Assembly: GCA_013178125.1 (NCBI GenBank)
Contig: JABLXJ010000006.1
Coordinates: 92,631 to 156,630 of the forward strand
Direction: 5' to 3'
Source: Bacillota bacterium
Lineage (GTDB): Bacteria > Bacillota > SHA-98 > Ch115 > JABLXJ01
Length of the DNA: 64,000 nucleotides
Below the pieces are notes generated by a model. The model had not been told where the DNA came from. It saw only the letters and a program-made list of their open reading frames with translations, and searched no databases. Position 1 is the first letter of the stretch. Each line of letters starts with the position of its first letter. Position numbers and translations under genes: made by a program. Positions 6,292 through 15,574 of the stretch are shown one piece after another.

Positions 6292-7281
6292 ATGAAACGA
6301 TTAAGTATGGAACCAAGAGAGTCCTTTCGGCGATCCATGGTAAGCGAGGTGCGTCTTGCGCGCATTTTGTTATGCATCGCCTTCACTCCTGCATATATAG
6401 TCCTGGCGCCTCCAATGCCTTATGCCCTTCTACCCCTGTTGTTTATTGCGGGGTTTATAGCTTCTCAATTTCTTGATCTGAAGCGCCTTTACCATCCATG
6501 GCTCAGCTATCTCTCACCGTTTTTCGGTTTCCTTCTGAATGCCTCCGTGATATTCACCACGGGATTTCAGAGGAGCCCCTTTCTTTTCTTCGTGCTGGTA
6601 CCTATCGTAACGTATGGAATCGAGCGGCCCCCCGTTTGGGTCTTTCGCTCGGCAATGATGAACACATCAATCCTGGCATTTCTCAGCCTGCGCGCGCTGA
6701 TTCAAACGGACTGGTTTGGTTTGGCCTATACGCTGGGAATAACGATGACAAGCCACACTGCGTGCCGTCTTATGAGAAGAACTCAAGGGTTATCGAGCTC
6801 CTATATTCTCACCATGGAAGATGCTGCCGGCAAGGATCCGCTTACTGGCCTTTACAACCGCAGGGCGTTTGCAGAATATGTTGCAGAGCTTTCATCCAGA
6901 GAAACCCCTTTTGCTCTCACGATGTGTGACCTTGATGGTTTTAAGCGTTACAATGATAGATTTGGCCACCCGGCAGGTGACGAGGTGCTGAAGAAGGTTG
7001 GGGCGCTTCTTAGTGAATCCCTAAGATCCACGGATGCCGTGTTCAGGTATGGAGGCGATGAATTCGTGATAATTATGCCAGACGTTAATGAATTCACTGT
7101 CAACGGTGTGTGTAATAGAATAAAGAAGCTGGTTTCGAAGGAGATAGGGGGAGTCGGGATATCATTCGGAAGCGCATTCTTCCCTGAGGATGGAGCCACC
7201 GTTCAAAAAGTGATAGAAATCGCCGATAAGAGATTGTATGAAGCAAAGCGAATGTCCCAGCCGGGACGTACTACATTTTAG
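6292..7281 (+). CDS. Membrane diguanylate cyclase (GGDEF protein)
   Basis: Makes cyclic di-GMP from two GTP at the cytoplasmic membrane. The 329-residue protein has five or six hydrophobic helices (about 22-170) and then a GGDEF domain (about 178-325) starting at DPLTGLYNRRAF. The catalytic signature is intact as YGGDEFV (about 253-259). The inhibitory I-site RxxD (RSTD) sits exactly five residues before GGDEF, so product inhibition is expected. The listed ATG directly abuts AAGGGAGG; the second ATG (6307, MEPRESF) may be used instead. Downstream, 12 bp away, lies a broken PAS-like gene, so an input or partner protein may have been lost. Confidence 0.9.
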   Translation: MKRLSMEPRESFRRSMVSEVRLARILLCIAFTPAYIVLAPPMPYALLPLLFIAGFIASQFLDLKRLYHPWLSYLSPFFGFLLNASVIFTTGFQRSPFLFFVLVPIVTYGIERPPVWVFRSAMMNTSILAFLSLRALIQTDWFGLAYTLGITMTSHTACRLMRRTQGLSSSYILTMEDAAGKDPLTGLYNRRAFAEYVAELSSRETPFALTMCDLDGFKRYNDRFGHPAGDEVLKKVGALLSESLRSTDAVFRYGGDEFVIIMPDVNEFTVNGVCNRIKKLVSKEIGGVGISFGSAFFPEDGATVQKVIEIADKRLYEAKRMSQPGRTTF

Positions 7282-7292
7282 GAGGAAGTTGA

Positions 7293-7789
7293 GTGCAAGA
7301 AAGAAAGTTAGATTGGTGGGAAAAGATTCCCGTAGGGATAATGCAGTTGGGGACAAATCTTAATATCGTATTGGTCAATGAGCAAGCAAGAAGGCTGTTA
7401 TCGCTTTTTCAAGTTCCTCCGTTGGGGGAATCCCGGATGAACTCCATTCGCAATTGGAGATGGCCCTAAACGAAGGAGTAATCAGAGAAGGAAGTGTATA
7501 CTCATTACGATGAATGGTATGTGCGTTTCCTTGTCCAAAAGCTGGAGGATGATGCCTTAATCTTAACCGCAGAAGATGTGACTTTGAATGGGCAAAATCC
7601 GAGGAACGTACTATGCGCGAGGAGATCGACAGGGCCTTTACCTTCTCCCTTTTAGAGCCCTCAGTTGCTAGGAAGCTATCCTGCACACCGGAATACCAGG
7701 ATGAACCAGCAACCCCTGGGCTAATCAAGATAGTCGGCGGGGGCTTAGCAGGAAAACACGATAATATTTTCAAATTTGGTATACCCTAG
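7293..7789 (+). pseudogene. Multiply frameshifted PAS-like gene
   Basis: A GTG start at 7293, with GGAGG at 7281-7285, opens a frame reading VGIMQLGTNLNIVLVNEQARR, whose first 20 residues are typical of a PAS-domain start. After about 45 codons the sense jumps frame to LHSQLEMALNEGVIREGS, then to DEWYVRFLVQKLEDDALILT, then to EWAKSEERTMREEIDRAF and on to a TAG at 7789. Each stretch is plausible protein and they join in order, so one gene of about 160 codons carries at least three indels. The order PAS-like input plus helical linker fits a signalling protein partnered with the GGDEF gene just upstream. It is not functional unless the sequence contains errors. Confidence 0.55.
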
Positions 7790-8224
7790 AAGGAAGAATA
7801 GGGTTTACTATCGAATTACATTTTTTAGGTATAATGTGGGGAAGTTTACCCTCAGTAGTATAAGCCCGGGAACCTATGACCCTGCAATTCAGAAAAGCGG
7901 GTGGCCGTCTGTTAAAATTTATACATGGGGAGCCTTATATCCGCCTCTGAGGCGAGCACCTTTACTGTTCAATAATCAAAGAGCCAACCCCTTGCGTGAT
8001 TCGTAGATCGATCAATGGGTATGAGGTTGTAGCGGGCAGCGGGTAAATATCGCCACGATGGAGAGCACTTCGTTCCTCTTATGTGCCAGGGTATATCACC
8101 TAGACGCACACATACATTGATAAATCGTCGCGTTGCTGTATTGACCTGCGGTCCCATGAAGGGTATTTCGCCGAAAAACCGCCACGGGGAACATCAAAAG
8201 CGAAGCTGGAAAGGAGGCTTCTTC
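7790..8224. other. Intergenic region before rubrerythrin
   Basis: No intact gene. A TATAAT with T-rich upstream DNA lies at 7830-7835 on the plus strand, without a clear -35. Short frames in 7876-8100 read as broken protein (for example a frame from ATG 7876 that stops after 24 codons and continues open afterwards). TTGACC near 8138 has only a weak -10 partner. The last bases hold the rubrerythrin ribosome site. Confidence 0.4.
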
Positions 8225-8758
8225 ATGAACCTCAAAGGTTCGAAGACGGAGAAGAATTTGTTGGTTGCTTTTGCCGGTGAGTCACAGGCACGTAATAAAT
8301 ATACCTATTTTGCTTCCATAGCCAAGAAAGAGGGATATGAGCAAATTGCTGGCATCTTCCTGGAGACGGCCGAGAATGAGAAGGAGCATGCCAAGGTGTG
8401 GGCTAAACTTCTGGACCTGATAGGCGACACGAAACAAAATTTGGAAGAGGCTGCTAAGGGTGAAAACTATGAGTGGACATCTATGTATAAAGAGTTTGCT
8501 GCGACTGCGCGGGCAGAGGGTTTTGACGAGATAGCTAAGACTATGGACAAGATAGCCGAAGTAGAAGCTGCCCATGAAGCTCGCTACCGTCAACTCCTGG
8601 CACGCTTAGAGGAAGGCACCGTTTTCAAGCGCAGTGAGCCGATCAAATGGCGCTGCCGCAACTGCGGTTACATTTACAAGGGAATGGAACCACCCGGGGT
8701 ATGTCCGGCATGCTCCCATCCGAGGTCTTTCTATGAGCCGGCTGCGGATAACTACTAA
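8225..8758 (+). CDS. Rubrerythrin
   Basis: Non-haem iron peroxidase that reduces hydrogen peroxide in anaerobes, cytoplasmic. The start is ATG 8225, preceded by GAAAGGAGGCTTCTTC; the frame is open further up but without a ribosome site. In 177 residues the N-terminal ferritin-like domain carries the diiron ligands (E in [15 protein letters not shown], and [10 protein letters not shown]). The C-terminal rubredoxin-like domain has CRNCG and CPAC Cys pairs for one iron. Length and order match classical rubrerythrin. It stands alone between long intergenic regions. A second rubrerythrin without the rubredoxin domain lies at 24.7 kb next to PerR. Confidence 0.95.
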   Translation: MNLKGSKTEKNLLVAFAGESQARNKYTYFASIAKKEGYEQIAGIFLETAENEKEHAKVWAKLLDLIGDTKQNLEEAAKGENYEWTSMYKEFAATARAEGFDEIAKTMDKIAEVEAAHEARYRQLLARLEEGTVFKRSEPIKWRCRNCGYIYKGMEPPGVCPACSHPRSFYEPAADNY

Positions 8759-9022
8759 AGTTAATGCACAAAAGTTTACCGAACTTTTTTATGCAGCAAT
8801 TGGTAACTTGAAATTCACCCCGGACCCATGACTGAAGTATTCTTCAAGGCCAGTTAAGCTGTTTTTGGGCGTCCGGCTGGTAATCTATGGGCCGGGCGGT
8901 GTTTTTTATTGCGAGTCGGATGCCAGTTTGGAGGTTTTTTAAGATCGACTGATGCCCCATCTCCCACTCGTGCTTCAGCACTGCTATCGGGTCTATCGTT
9001 TGAGTCTATCGTTACTATCGTT

Positions 9023-10528
9023 CTATCGCTCCAGCTTATCTCGCGTGGCAGCAAGTCGCTTTAGGACTGTCTCCTTCCCGAGCACCTCCATTACCTCGAA
9101 GAGGCCAGGGCTCACAGCCCGGCCCGTAAGTGCAACCCTGGTCGGGTGAATCACATCCCCGGCCTTAAGGCCAAGCTCCGCCGCAAGCCCTCGCATGACA
9201 GCTTCAATGCCCTCTTGGGTAAAGGGCTCGAGACGTCCCAGCCTCTCAATCAGCTCACCGAAGATACCAGCAAGCCTTGGCCTGGCAAGAAACTTCTTCA
9301 CCGCAGCCTCGTCGTAGCGTATGTTATCAGTAAAGAAGTAGTCCGCCAGCTCCACGATATCCTTTACAGTCTTCATCCTATCTTTAAAGAGCTGAATCAC
9401 CCTGGAAACCCCGGAATCGACCTCTTCCTCATCCTTGGCGCCCCCGGCACTAGCTTTGCTGGCCTTCTCTGGCAACAACCCCCCAGACTGCAGAAAGGGA
9501 ATGGCCAAGCGCATTATCCTGTCAGGATCGGCCATCCGGATATACTGCCCGTTCATCCACTCGAGCTTTTTAGGGTCGAATATAGCAGCATTTTTAGATA
9601 CACCTTCCAGCGAGAACTTCTCTATGAGCTCCTCGGTGGAGAATATCTCATGCTCTGCATCGTATGCCCAGCCAAGTAGCGCCAGATAATTTACAAGCGC
9701 CTCCGGCAGGTAGCCCATGTCCCTGTACTGGGTCACCGAGGTCGCCCCGTGCCGCTTGCTCAATTTGCTGCGATCAGGCCCGAGGATCATGGGAACGTGG
9801 GCAAATTCCGGCAAGGGGTACCCGAGCGCCCGGTAGATCATCACCTGCTTGGGCGTGTTCGGGAGGTGCTCCTCAGCGCGAATAATATGCGTCATCCCCA
9901 TCAGGCTGTCATCGACTACCGCCGCGAAGTTATAGGTAGGGAAACCATCTGATTTCATAATCACGAAGTCATCAACGCTCGAGTTTGAGAACTTGACCTC
10001 GCCCCTTATCAGGTCATGTATGAGAGTCTCTCCCTCCGGGACCATGAAACGTACGGAAACCCTGCGTCCCTCATCTTGAAACCTCCGGATCTGAGATGGG
10101 CTCAGGTCGCGGCAGCGCCCATCATAACGGGGGACTTCCCCCCTGGCGACAGCCTCCTTGCGCCGCTCCTCGAGCTCCTCAGGGGTGCAGTAGCAGTAAT
10201 AGGCGTTCCCGTTCTCGATAAGCCTATCCATATGCTCTCTATAGACCTGCAGGCGCTCCGACTGGAAGTAGGGGCCATAGTCGCCGCCGACCACGGGGCC
10301 TTCATCCCAGTCGAGCCCGAGCCACCTCATGCTTTCAATGATCGCCCCTGTCGAGGCCTCGGTGGAACGAGCAACGTCAGTATCTTCTATCCGAAGAATA
10401 AACCTACCACCATGGTGGCGCGCAAAAAGCCAGTTGAATAGGGCCGTTCTCGCCCCACCCACGTGAAGGTAACCGGTCGGACTCGGAGCGAACCTCACTC
10501 TAACGGGTTTCACTCTAACGGGTTTCAT
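9023..10528 (-). CDS. gltX: Glutamyl-tRNA synthetase
   Basis: Charges tRNA-Glu with glutamate in the cytosol; in many Bacillota the same enzyme also charges tRNA-Gln, which an amidotransferase then corrects. The 501-residue class I enzyme has the HIGH-type motif PSPTGYLHVGG (15-25), the editing/tRNA region and KLSKRHG (255-261), followed by the helical anticodon-binding C-terminus. Length fits the family. The ATG has GGTAGGAGG nine bases upstream. A 15-base tandem duplication at the start gives the N-terminus KPVRVKPVRVRF; one copy is extra relative to the usual start. Neighbouring genes are unrelated. Confidence 0.96.
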   Translation of the reverse strand: MKPVRVKPVRVRFAPSPTGYLHVGGARTALFNWLFARHHGGRFILRIEDTDVARSTEASTGAIIESMRWLGLDWDEGPVVGGDYGPYFQSERLQVYREHMDRLIENGNAYYCYCTPEELEERRKEAVARGEVPRYDGRCRDLSPSQIRRFQDEGRRVSVRFMVPEGETLIHDLIRGEVKFSNSSVDDFVIMKSDGFPTYNFAAVVDDSLMGMTHIIRAEEHLPNTPKQVMIYRALGYPLPEFAHVPMILGPDRSKLSKRHGATSVTQYRDMGYLPEALVNYLALLGWAYDAEHEIFSTEELIEKFSLEGVSKNAAIFDPKKLEWMNGQYIRMADPDRIMRLAIPFLQSGGLLPEKASKASAGGAKDEEEVDSGVSRVIQLFKDRMKTVKDIVELADYFFTDNIRYDEAAVKKFLARPRLAGIFGELIERLGRLEPFTQEGIEAVMRGLAAELGLKAGDVIHPTRVALTGRAVSPGLFEVMEVLGKETVLKRLAATRDKLER

Positions 10529-11034
10529 CCAAATAAGCCTCCTACCTGTTAAAGGTGCCTGTTGAAAAATCCCATTAAAATGCCATCACGACTCTATGGT
10601 TGGAAGAATTAAGTTGGAAGAATCAATACCAAAACAAGTATATATCGCGGGAGCCCTTACTTCAAGTCCCTACTGGCCTTGCTGGGCTCTACCACCCCCT
10701 ACTGGCCCTTACCCGGCCCTTATCCCTACTGGTGCTCTACTTGTGCTCTGGACTGGTCCTCTAGTCCTTGCTGGCGACTGGGGGCTCGAGGTATAAACAA
10801 AACAAAATAAGTGACATAAATAAAATACATGAGGATATGGGAGGATGTGGGAAAGGCGGGCTGCGAGGCTCAGGGAATCCTGTGGCCGCGCCCGCCGGGC
10901 GTAACAGGGGCGCGCTGCCCAGCCAGCCAGTCAGCAATCAGCAGTTCTGGTCAGCCGGCACGTAGGCGCAGACCGGCTTGTGGCGCTGCCTGGGGGAGCG
11001 GAGCCTCGCCTGCATCTTGCATATATTATAATGC
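10529..11034. other. Intergenic region with degenerate CTACTGG-type repeats
   Basis: No gene is supported. From about 10665 to 10785 the plus strand has irregular repeats of CTACTGG/CCTTGCTGG/GGCTCTAC units, giving low-complexity pyrimidine-rich DNA. The remainder (10800-11034) is partly GC-rich with no clear promoter or RNA structure. Confidence 0.4.
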
Positions 11035-11541
11035 CTATACGTTCTCCCCGTTATGGATTTCATAGCTCCAGTTTACTCCATTATTGTTATCCCAGTTATT
11101 AGCGCTGTCACGGAAGCAGAAATTTAGCCGTGATGATTCCTCAATTCCGATTGGAACAATGGCCGTCCACATATCATCTATCGTCCTGGTCATCGGGACA
11201 TCTCTTACATTGGCCCAGCTATCCGCAGGGCCGAAACCAGCGTGAAGATAGACAGCATCCGCCCCCGACCGGGCAAGAAGGCCGTTATATTTGACCGTCA
11301 CATCTGTTCCCGAGGTTATGGGCGTTGGGCTTACATAGACGCCATCATCCCCCCTGAACTCAGCGCGTTTCTCCATTACACGACGGCCATAGCCCATACC
11401 GCCGCGGCCAGCGTGCGCTCCCCGCATCGGGCCGCAGCAACCGGAACCGGGCGCGAATTCGGTTGCAGCCTCGACATTAACATCAACCTTTTTTGGGTCA
11501 TCTTTACGCTCATCTCTACGCCTGCCGAACCCAAGAAACAT
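11035..11541 (-). CDS. Carbohydrate-binding-module (CBM25/53-like) protein
   Basis: A 168-residue protein starting at ATG 11539-11541; the in-frame GTG further up overlaps the AAGGAGG ribosome site and is not used. The first 60 residues are charged and then Gly/Cys-rich (GSGCCGPMRGAHAGRGG) without a signal peptide. The rest (about 62-163) reads as a starch-binding-type CBM: VYVSPTPITSGTDVTVKYNG, then VPMTRTIDDMWTAIVPI, and the end NFCFRDSANNWDNNNG with its typical Trp and Asn-rich turn. It has no catalytic domain. CBM25/53 modules bind alpha-glucans, so a role with glycogen or polysaccharide is possible. It lies downstream of the SpoIIP gene on the same strand. Confidence 0.7.
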   Translation of the reverse strand: MFLGFGRRRDERKDDPKKVDVNVEAATEFAPGSGCCGPMRGAHAGRGGMGYGRRVMEKRAEFRGDDGVYVSPTPITSGTDVTVKYNGLLARSGADAVYLHAGFGPADSWANVRDVPMTRTIDDMWTAIVPIGIEESSRLNFCFRDSANNWDNNNGVNWSYEIHNGENV

Positions 11542-11646
11542 AGGAATGACCTCCTTCACCTGGGTAGTCTGGGTTTATCATCATATCGTCAACTATCACC
11601 AACACTCATAGTCTCCCCAATTCATCATGGGGGATATGAGATCGAA

Positions 11647-12921
11647 CTATTGCCGCGGTTGCCTGCTATCTTTCTGGTCTTCATTATCATGATCGCGGTG
11701 TTCTTTGGAGTCACTTTTGCCACGCATTCCTAACATATTCGCAAACTCAAAGTTTCTCAACCGCTCCAGCCGGTTCCTCAGACCCCTCAGGTTTCCCTCA
11801 TTTACCAGTAAAAACACAAAACCCACAGCCACAACGGTCCCGATGATCCAGGCAATCGACGAAAAAGCACCCCTCGACTCCCGCCCAGCCCTCACCCGCT
11901 GCTCCCGCACGGTGCCAGGCGTCCGCCCCACGGGCGGCGCCGTGATGCCATACAGCAAGGCCGGCAGGGCATCGATGAATGTCGCCATCGAACGTTCCGC
12001 AGCATACCTGCTATTCTCCTGGCTTCCCACCTCGAAGAGAAGGGCCCGCGGGGAAAGATCCTGGTTATAGCCGCCTTTCCCGTAAAATATGCCCCGGACA
12101 AGCCCTGGAAAATTCCTGTCGGCATAATCCTTTATGGCGTACGCAAAGCCCTCGTTTGCGCGCATGTTGGGGTTCTCTCTGCCTACCACGATCATAACTC
12201 GAGCGCCCGGCCGCCCGTTGACGGTCGTGACATACTGCTCGAGGGGCGCTGCATCCCTATGAACATCGAAGATAGCGTCAGGTCCCTGGCGTATGAGGGC
12301 CATGGCGGTGCGCCGGGAGCGCTCATACGCCGCGCCATCGTGCGGGAGGTGGGATGCGTAGGAGTGGTTTACATCCACGCCAAAACGCTCAAGCGAGGTC
12401 GTCATCGTCGCCCCGACTTTGTATATCCCGCCTCTCGGGGCTATGGACGCGGCGCCGTCGGTCGGCACGTATGATTCATCACTGTGGGTATGGTAGGTGG
12501 CGATCAACCTCCGCCTCCCTGCCTCGCCTGCCTGTGCCTGTAGCTCCGCCTGCCTGGCAGCAATGAACCCCTGCGCCTTCGCCGCTAGATCAACCTTCTC
12601 TCTCGCCCTCACCCTCGCCTGGTTGCCCTTTATGCTCACCACCTCATAGAGCGTATTATCAGCATCCAGGAAGCGATCCCCAACGTAGACCACGTGGCCC
12701 GTTTGCATGATCACCTTCCCCGTTTTCACATCAATAAGGGAAAAGTAACCGTCTCTGACCTCTTCCTCAGCAAAAGCAACGGCGGATAGGCCCAAGACCG
12801 GCACCAGGAGCGGGACCAGGACCATAGCCAGGACCGGGAAGATAAGGAGCGAACCCATAAGGATTCCCCTGTGCGTCGTGCTTATAGCGCTTGTGACATT
12901 TGATTTTAGCACATTCCCCAC
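11647..12921 (-). CDS. spoIIP: SpoIIP-type spore peptidoglycan amidase
   Basis: SpoIIP is an N-acetylmuramoyl-L-alanine amidase and endopeptidase that thins septal peptidoglycan during engulfment. The 424-residue protein has an N-terminal membrane anchor (about 20-50), an extra small domain (59-108), a short coiled region (110-135), the amidase domain (about 138-325) with YHTHSDESY (143-151) and LFEVGSQENS (295-304, catalytic Glu), and a C-terminal membrane helix (356-373) with a charged tail. A C-terminal membrane helix is unusual for SpoIIP. The listed start is a GTG; a second GTG at 12912 is better spaced from GAGGTGG. The extra domain recurs in the protein at 45.5 kb. Its presence marks a spore-former. 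Confidence 0.85.
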   Translation of the reverse strand: MGNVLKSNVTSAISTTHRGILMGSLLIFPVLAMVLVPLLVPVLGLSAVAFAEEEVRDGYFSLIDVKTGKVIMQTGHVVYVGDRFLDADNTLYEVVSIKGNQARVRAREKVDLAAKAQGFIAARQAELQAQAGEAGRRRLIATYHTHSDESYVPTDGAASIAPRGGIYKVGATMTTSLERFGVDVNHSYASHLPHDGAAYERSRRTAMALIRQGPDAIFDVHRDAAPLEQYVTTVNGRPGARVMIVVGRENPNMRANEGFAYAIKDYADRNFPGLVRGIFYGKGGYNQDLSPRALLFEVGSQENSRYAAERSMATFIDALPALLYGITAPPVGRTPGTVREQRVRAGRESRGAFSSIAWIIGTVVAVGFVFLLVNEGNLRGLRNRLERLRNFEFANMLGMRGKSDSKEHRDHDNEDQKDSRQPRQ

Positions 12922-13013
12922 CTCACATAACGTCGTCCTTTACATTGTCCCCGCGATTTTAGTATGCGGAGAAAAGCTTATAAATATATTGCATGTGGAC
13001 CTCATGAGGCTTA

Positions 13014-13045
13014 TAAAAAAAACCCGCCGCAACCAAGCCGGCGGG
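13014..13045 (-). terminator. Intrinsic terminator of the methylthioadenosine operon
   Basis: On the minus strand CCCGCCG and CGGCGGG arms (13023-13029 and 13039-13045) form a perfect GC stem, followed by nine T residues (13014-13022). It lies 35 bp after the deaminase stop. Confidence 0.85.
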
Positions 13046-13079
13046 GATTTGCGGGGATTTCTCGCGGAATCTGGGGACC

Positions 13080-14399
13080 CTATTTCCCCAGGAGTCGCTC
13101 GACGCATTGCTGGACCATATAGGTTGTCTCCTCGGCATCAATGGTGGTGAACTTGCCGTTATCCATGAGGATCTTGCCGTCGACAATCACTGTGGCAACA
13201 TCGCCTGCATGAGCGGCATATACCAGGTGAGAAATCACGTCGTGCTTTGGATAGAAATGCGGCTTGCCGAAGTCGACCAGGATAATATCCGCCCGCTTGC
13301 CAGCCTCAAGCGAACCTATCTCAGCAGAAAGCCCCAGCGCCTGTGCACCGCCCTTTGTGGCCATCTCGAGCGCCTGGCGAGCAGGCACAACAGTCGGATC
13401 CATGGTCTTGACCTTGTGAACCAGGGCTGCCAGCCTCATCTCCTCAAACATGTCAAGGTCGTTGTTACTTGCGGCGCCATCGGTGCCGATGGCAACGGTG
13501 ATCCCCGCCTCGATCATTTCAGGGACAGGAGCTATCCCCGAGGCGAGTTTCATGTTGCTAGTGGGGTTATGCGCGACAGACACGCCCCTCTCCCGTAGGA
13601 GAGCGATATCCTCCCTGGTGATATGCACGCAGTGCGCCGCCAGCACAGGAACCTCAAAGAGGCCTACCTCCTCAAGAAGCTGGACGGGGGACTTGCCAAA
13701 ATCCCTTATGCAGTCTTCGACCTCGCCCCTGGTCTCCGCAACGTGGATATGAATGCCGACCCCCAGCGCACTGGCGCTATTGGCGACCCTCCTGAGAAAA
13801 GATGGCGGGCATGTGTAAGGAGCGTGCGGGCCCAGCATGGTCAGTATCCTACCCTTCGCTGCGCCATTCCAGCGGGAACAGAATTGCTCACCCTCGGATA
13901 GGGCTTTCTCCCCGCCTGGCAACGTAGCCACCAGCCCCCTGGCCAGGACCCCGCGCAAGCCAGCCTCCTCTACAGCCTTGGCGACCTCATTCATGAAAAA
14001 ATACATGTCCGCAAAGGTTGTAGTCCCCGACCTGAGCATTTCAAGGCAGCTCAGCATGGTGCCCCAGTAAACGTCCTCAGCTGAGAGCCTGGCCTCCACA
14101 GGCCATATTTTCTCCTCAAGCCATTGCTTCAACGGGAGGTCATCGGCGTAGCCCCGGAACAACGTCATGGCTGCATGACAGTGAGCATTCACAAACCCGG
14201 GCATTGCTATCTTGCCGGCCGCATCGACCACCCGGACGGCAGGATTTGAACTGGGGTCATCGGAGATGACTTCGCGTTCGATGTGAGGACCCACATAGAT
14301 AATCCTACCGTCGGATACCTCTATATCCCCGTTGTGAATGATGCTGCCCTCATCATCCATGGTTACAATCGTCGCGCCCTTGATCACAAGATCGGGCAT
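13080..14399 (-). CDS. mtaD: 5-methylthioadenosine/S-adenosylhomocysteine deaminase
   Basis: An amidohydrolase of the TRZ/ATZ family that deaminates methylthioadenosine and S-adenosylhomocysteine to their inosine forms, in the cytosol. The 439 residues hold the metal-binding HCHAAMTLFRGYADD (about 71-85), HIHVAETRGE, the zinc His in AAHCVHI and the catalytic Asp in AIGTDGAASNNDLDMFEEMR. These match the Thermotoga-type MTA/SAH deaminase closely. The ATG has GGGGGGACGTGAG upstream. It is the last gene of an operon after mtnP and mtnA (29 bp gap), and a strong terminator follows. Other TRZ/ATZ members are guanine or chlorohydrolase-like, but the operon settles the choice. Confidence 0.88.
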   Translation of the reverse strand: MPDLVIKGATIVTMDDEGSIIHNGDIEVSDGRIIYVGPHIEREVISDDPSSNPAVRVVDAAGKIAMPGFVNAHCHAAMTLFRGYADDLPLKQWLEEKIWPVEARLSAEDVYWGTMLSCLEMLRSGTTTFADMYFFMNEVAKAVEEAGLRGVLARGLVATLPGGEKALSEGEQFCSRWNGAAKGRILTMLGPHAPYTCPPSFLRRVANSASALGVGIHIHVAETRGEVEDCIRDFGKSPVQLLEEVGLFEVPVLAAHCVHITREDIALLRERGVSVAHNPTSNMKLASGIAPVPEMIEAGITVAIGTDGAASNNDLDMFEEMRLAALVHKVKTMDPTVVPARQALEMATKGGAQALGLSAEIGSLEAGKRADIILVDFGKPHFYPKHDVISHLVYAAHAGDVATVIVDGKILMDNGKFTTIDAEETTYMVQQCVERLLGK

Positions 14400-14428
14400 C
14401 TCACGTCCCCCCTAACACTTTGAACCGG

Positions 14429-15550
14429 CTACGCGGCTACGATCTTCAGGTTGACCCCGTAAGGCTCTCGCACCAGGCCCCGTTCCGTGATGATGGCCGT
14501 AACGAATTCATGGGGCGTGACATCAAAAGCGGGATTCAGCACATCCACACCCTCAGGGGCGATCCGCTGGCACCCTATGGTCGTAACCTCATCGGCGCTC
14601 CTGAATTCTATCGGGATCTGGCTCCCGTCGGGCAATGAGAGATCTATCGTCGATATCGGGGCCGCCACATAAAAGGGCACCTTGTTCTCCCTGGCCAGGA
14701 CGGCAAGGGTATATGTCCCGATTTTATTCGCGACATCCCCGTTTGCAGCTACCCGGTCAGCGCCGACGATAACCAGGTCCACCAGGCCCTCTTTCATCAC
14801 GTAACCTGCCATGTTATCAGTTATCAGGGTAACCGGTATGTTATCCCTCGTAAGCTCCCAGCTTGTGAGCCGCGCCCCCTGGAGAAGTGGCCGGGTCTCG
14901 CACGCATACACGCGGACGTTTCTCCCTGCAGCCTGGGCGCATCTGATGACACCGAGCGCGGTGCCGTAATCCACCGTGGCAAGGGCTCCAGCGTTGCAGT
15001 AGGTCATTATCCTGGCGCCAGGCGGGATCAGGTCACGGCCTACCTCCCCGATTGACCTGTTTACCGCGATATCCTCGGAGGAGATGCTGTTGGCTTCCTC
15101 CAGTAGTCTATGCTTTATATTCTCAATAATAGACCTGTCAACGCCCCCGCATCTACGCACGCCGCCATCTCCCTCGTGCGCACGCCGGATCTCATCGTCT
15201 GCACGCCTCATCATCCTGTCAACGGCCCAGCGCAAGTTCACAGCTGTGGGCCTCGCGACGCGTAGTGCACCGGCCGCCGCCTCGAGGTGCGCTCGAAAGC
15301 TTTCAAGGTTTTCTTGACCTTCCTTGTCGCCACCGAATTCCAGGGCCGCCAGGACCACCCCGTAGGCTGCAGCCGCGCCGATCGCAGGGGCGCCGCGCAC
15401 TATCATGCCCTTTATCCCCTGGATAACATCAGAGTGGGTCCTGCACTCCACATAGCGTTCCTCGGCCGGCAGCCTGGTCTGGTCGAGCAGGACCAGGCAT
15501 CCCTTCCCCACCTCCCAGCGGAGCGACCTTGTAGCTGAGTTCATCTTCAA
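14429..15550 (-). CDS. mtnA: S-methyl-5-thioribose-1-phosphate isomerase
   Basis: Converts the aldose S-methylthioribose-1-phosphate to S-methylthioribulose-1-phosphate in methylthioadenosine salvage. The 373 residues belong to the eIF2B-like isomerase family. Visible hallmarks are VRGAPAIGAAAAYG (about 51-64), the catalytic Cys in TYCNAGALATVDYGTALG and the catalytic Asp in IVGADRVAANGDVANKIGTY. It follows mtnP by 24 bp on the same strand. The substrate is the direct product of MtnP, so the pair makes a continuous two-step route. A ribose-1,5-bisphosphate isomerase relative is the main alternative, made unlikely by the neighbours. Confidence 0.95.
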   Translation of the reverse strand: MKMNSATRSLRWEVGKGCLVLLDQTRLPAEERYVECRTHSDVIQGIKGMIVRGAPAIGAAAAYGVVLAALEFGGDKEGQENLESFRAHLEAAAGALRVARPTAVNLRWAVDRMMRRADDEIRRAHEGDGGVRRCGGVDRSIIENIKHRLLEEANSISSEDIAVNRSIGEVGRDLIPPGARIMTYCNAGALATVDYGTALGVIRCAQAAGRNVRVYACETRPLLQGARLTSWELTRDNIPVTLITDNMAGYVMKEGLVDLVIVGADRVAANGDVANKIGTYTLAVLARENKVPFYVAAPISTIDLSLPDGSQIPIEFRSADEVTTIGCQRIAPEGVDVLNPAFDVTPHEFVTAIITERGLVREPYGVNLKIVAA

Positions 15551-15574
15551 TCCTCCACCGCCCCAATTGCGCTC

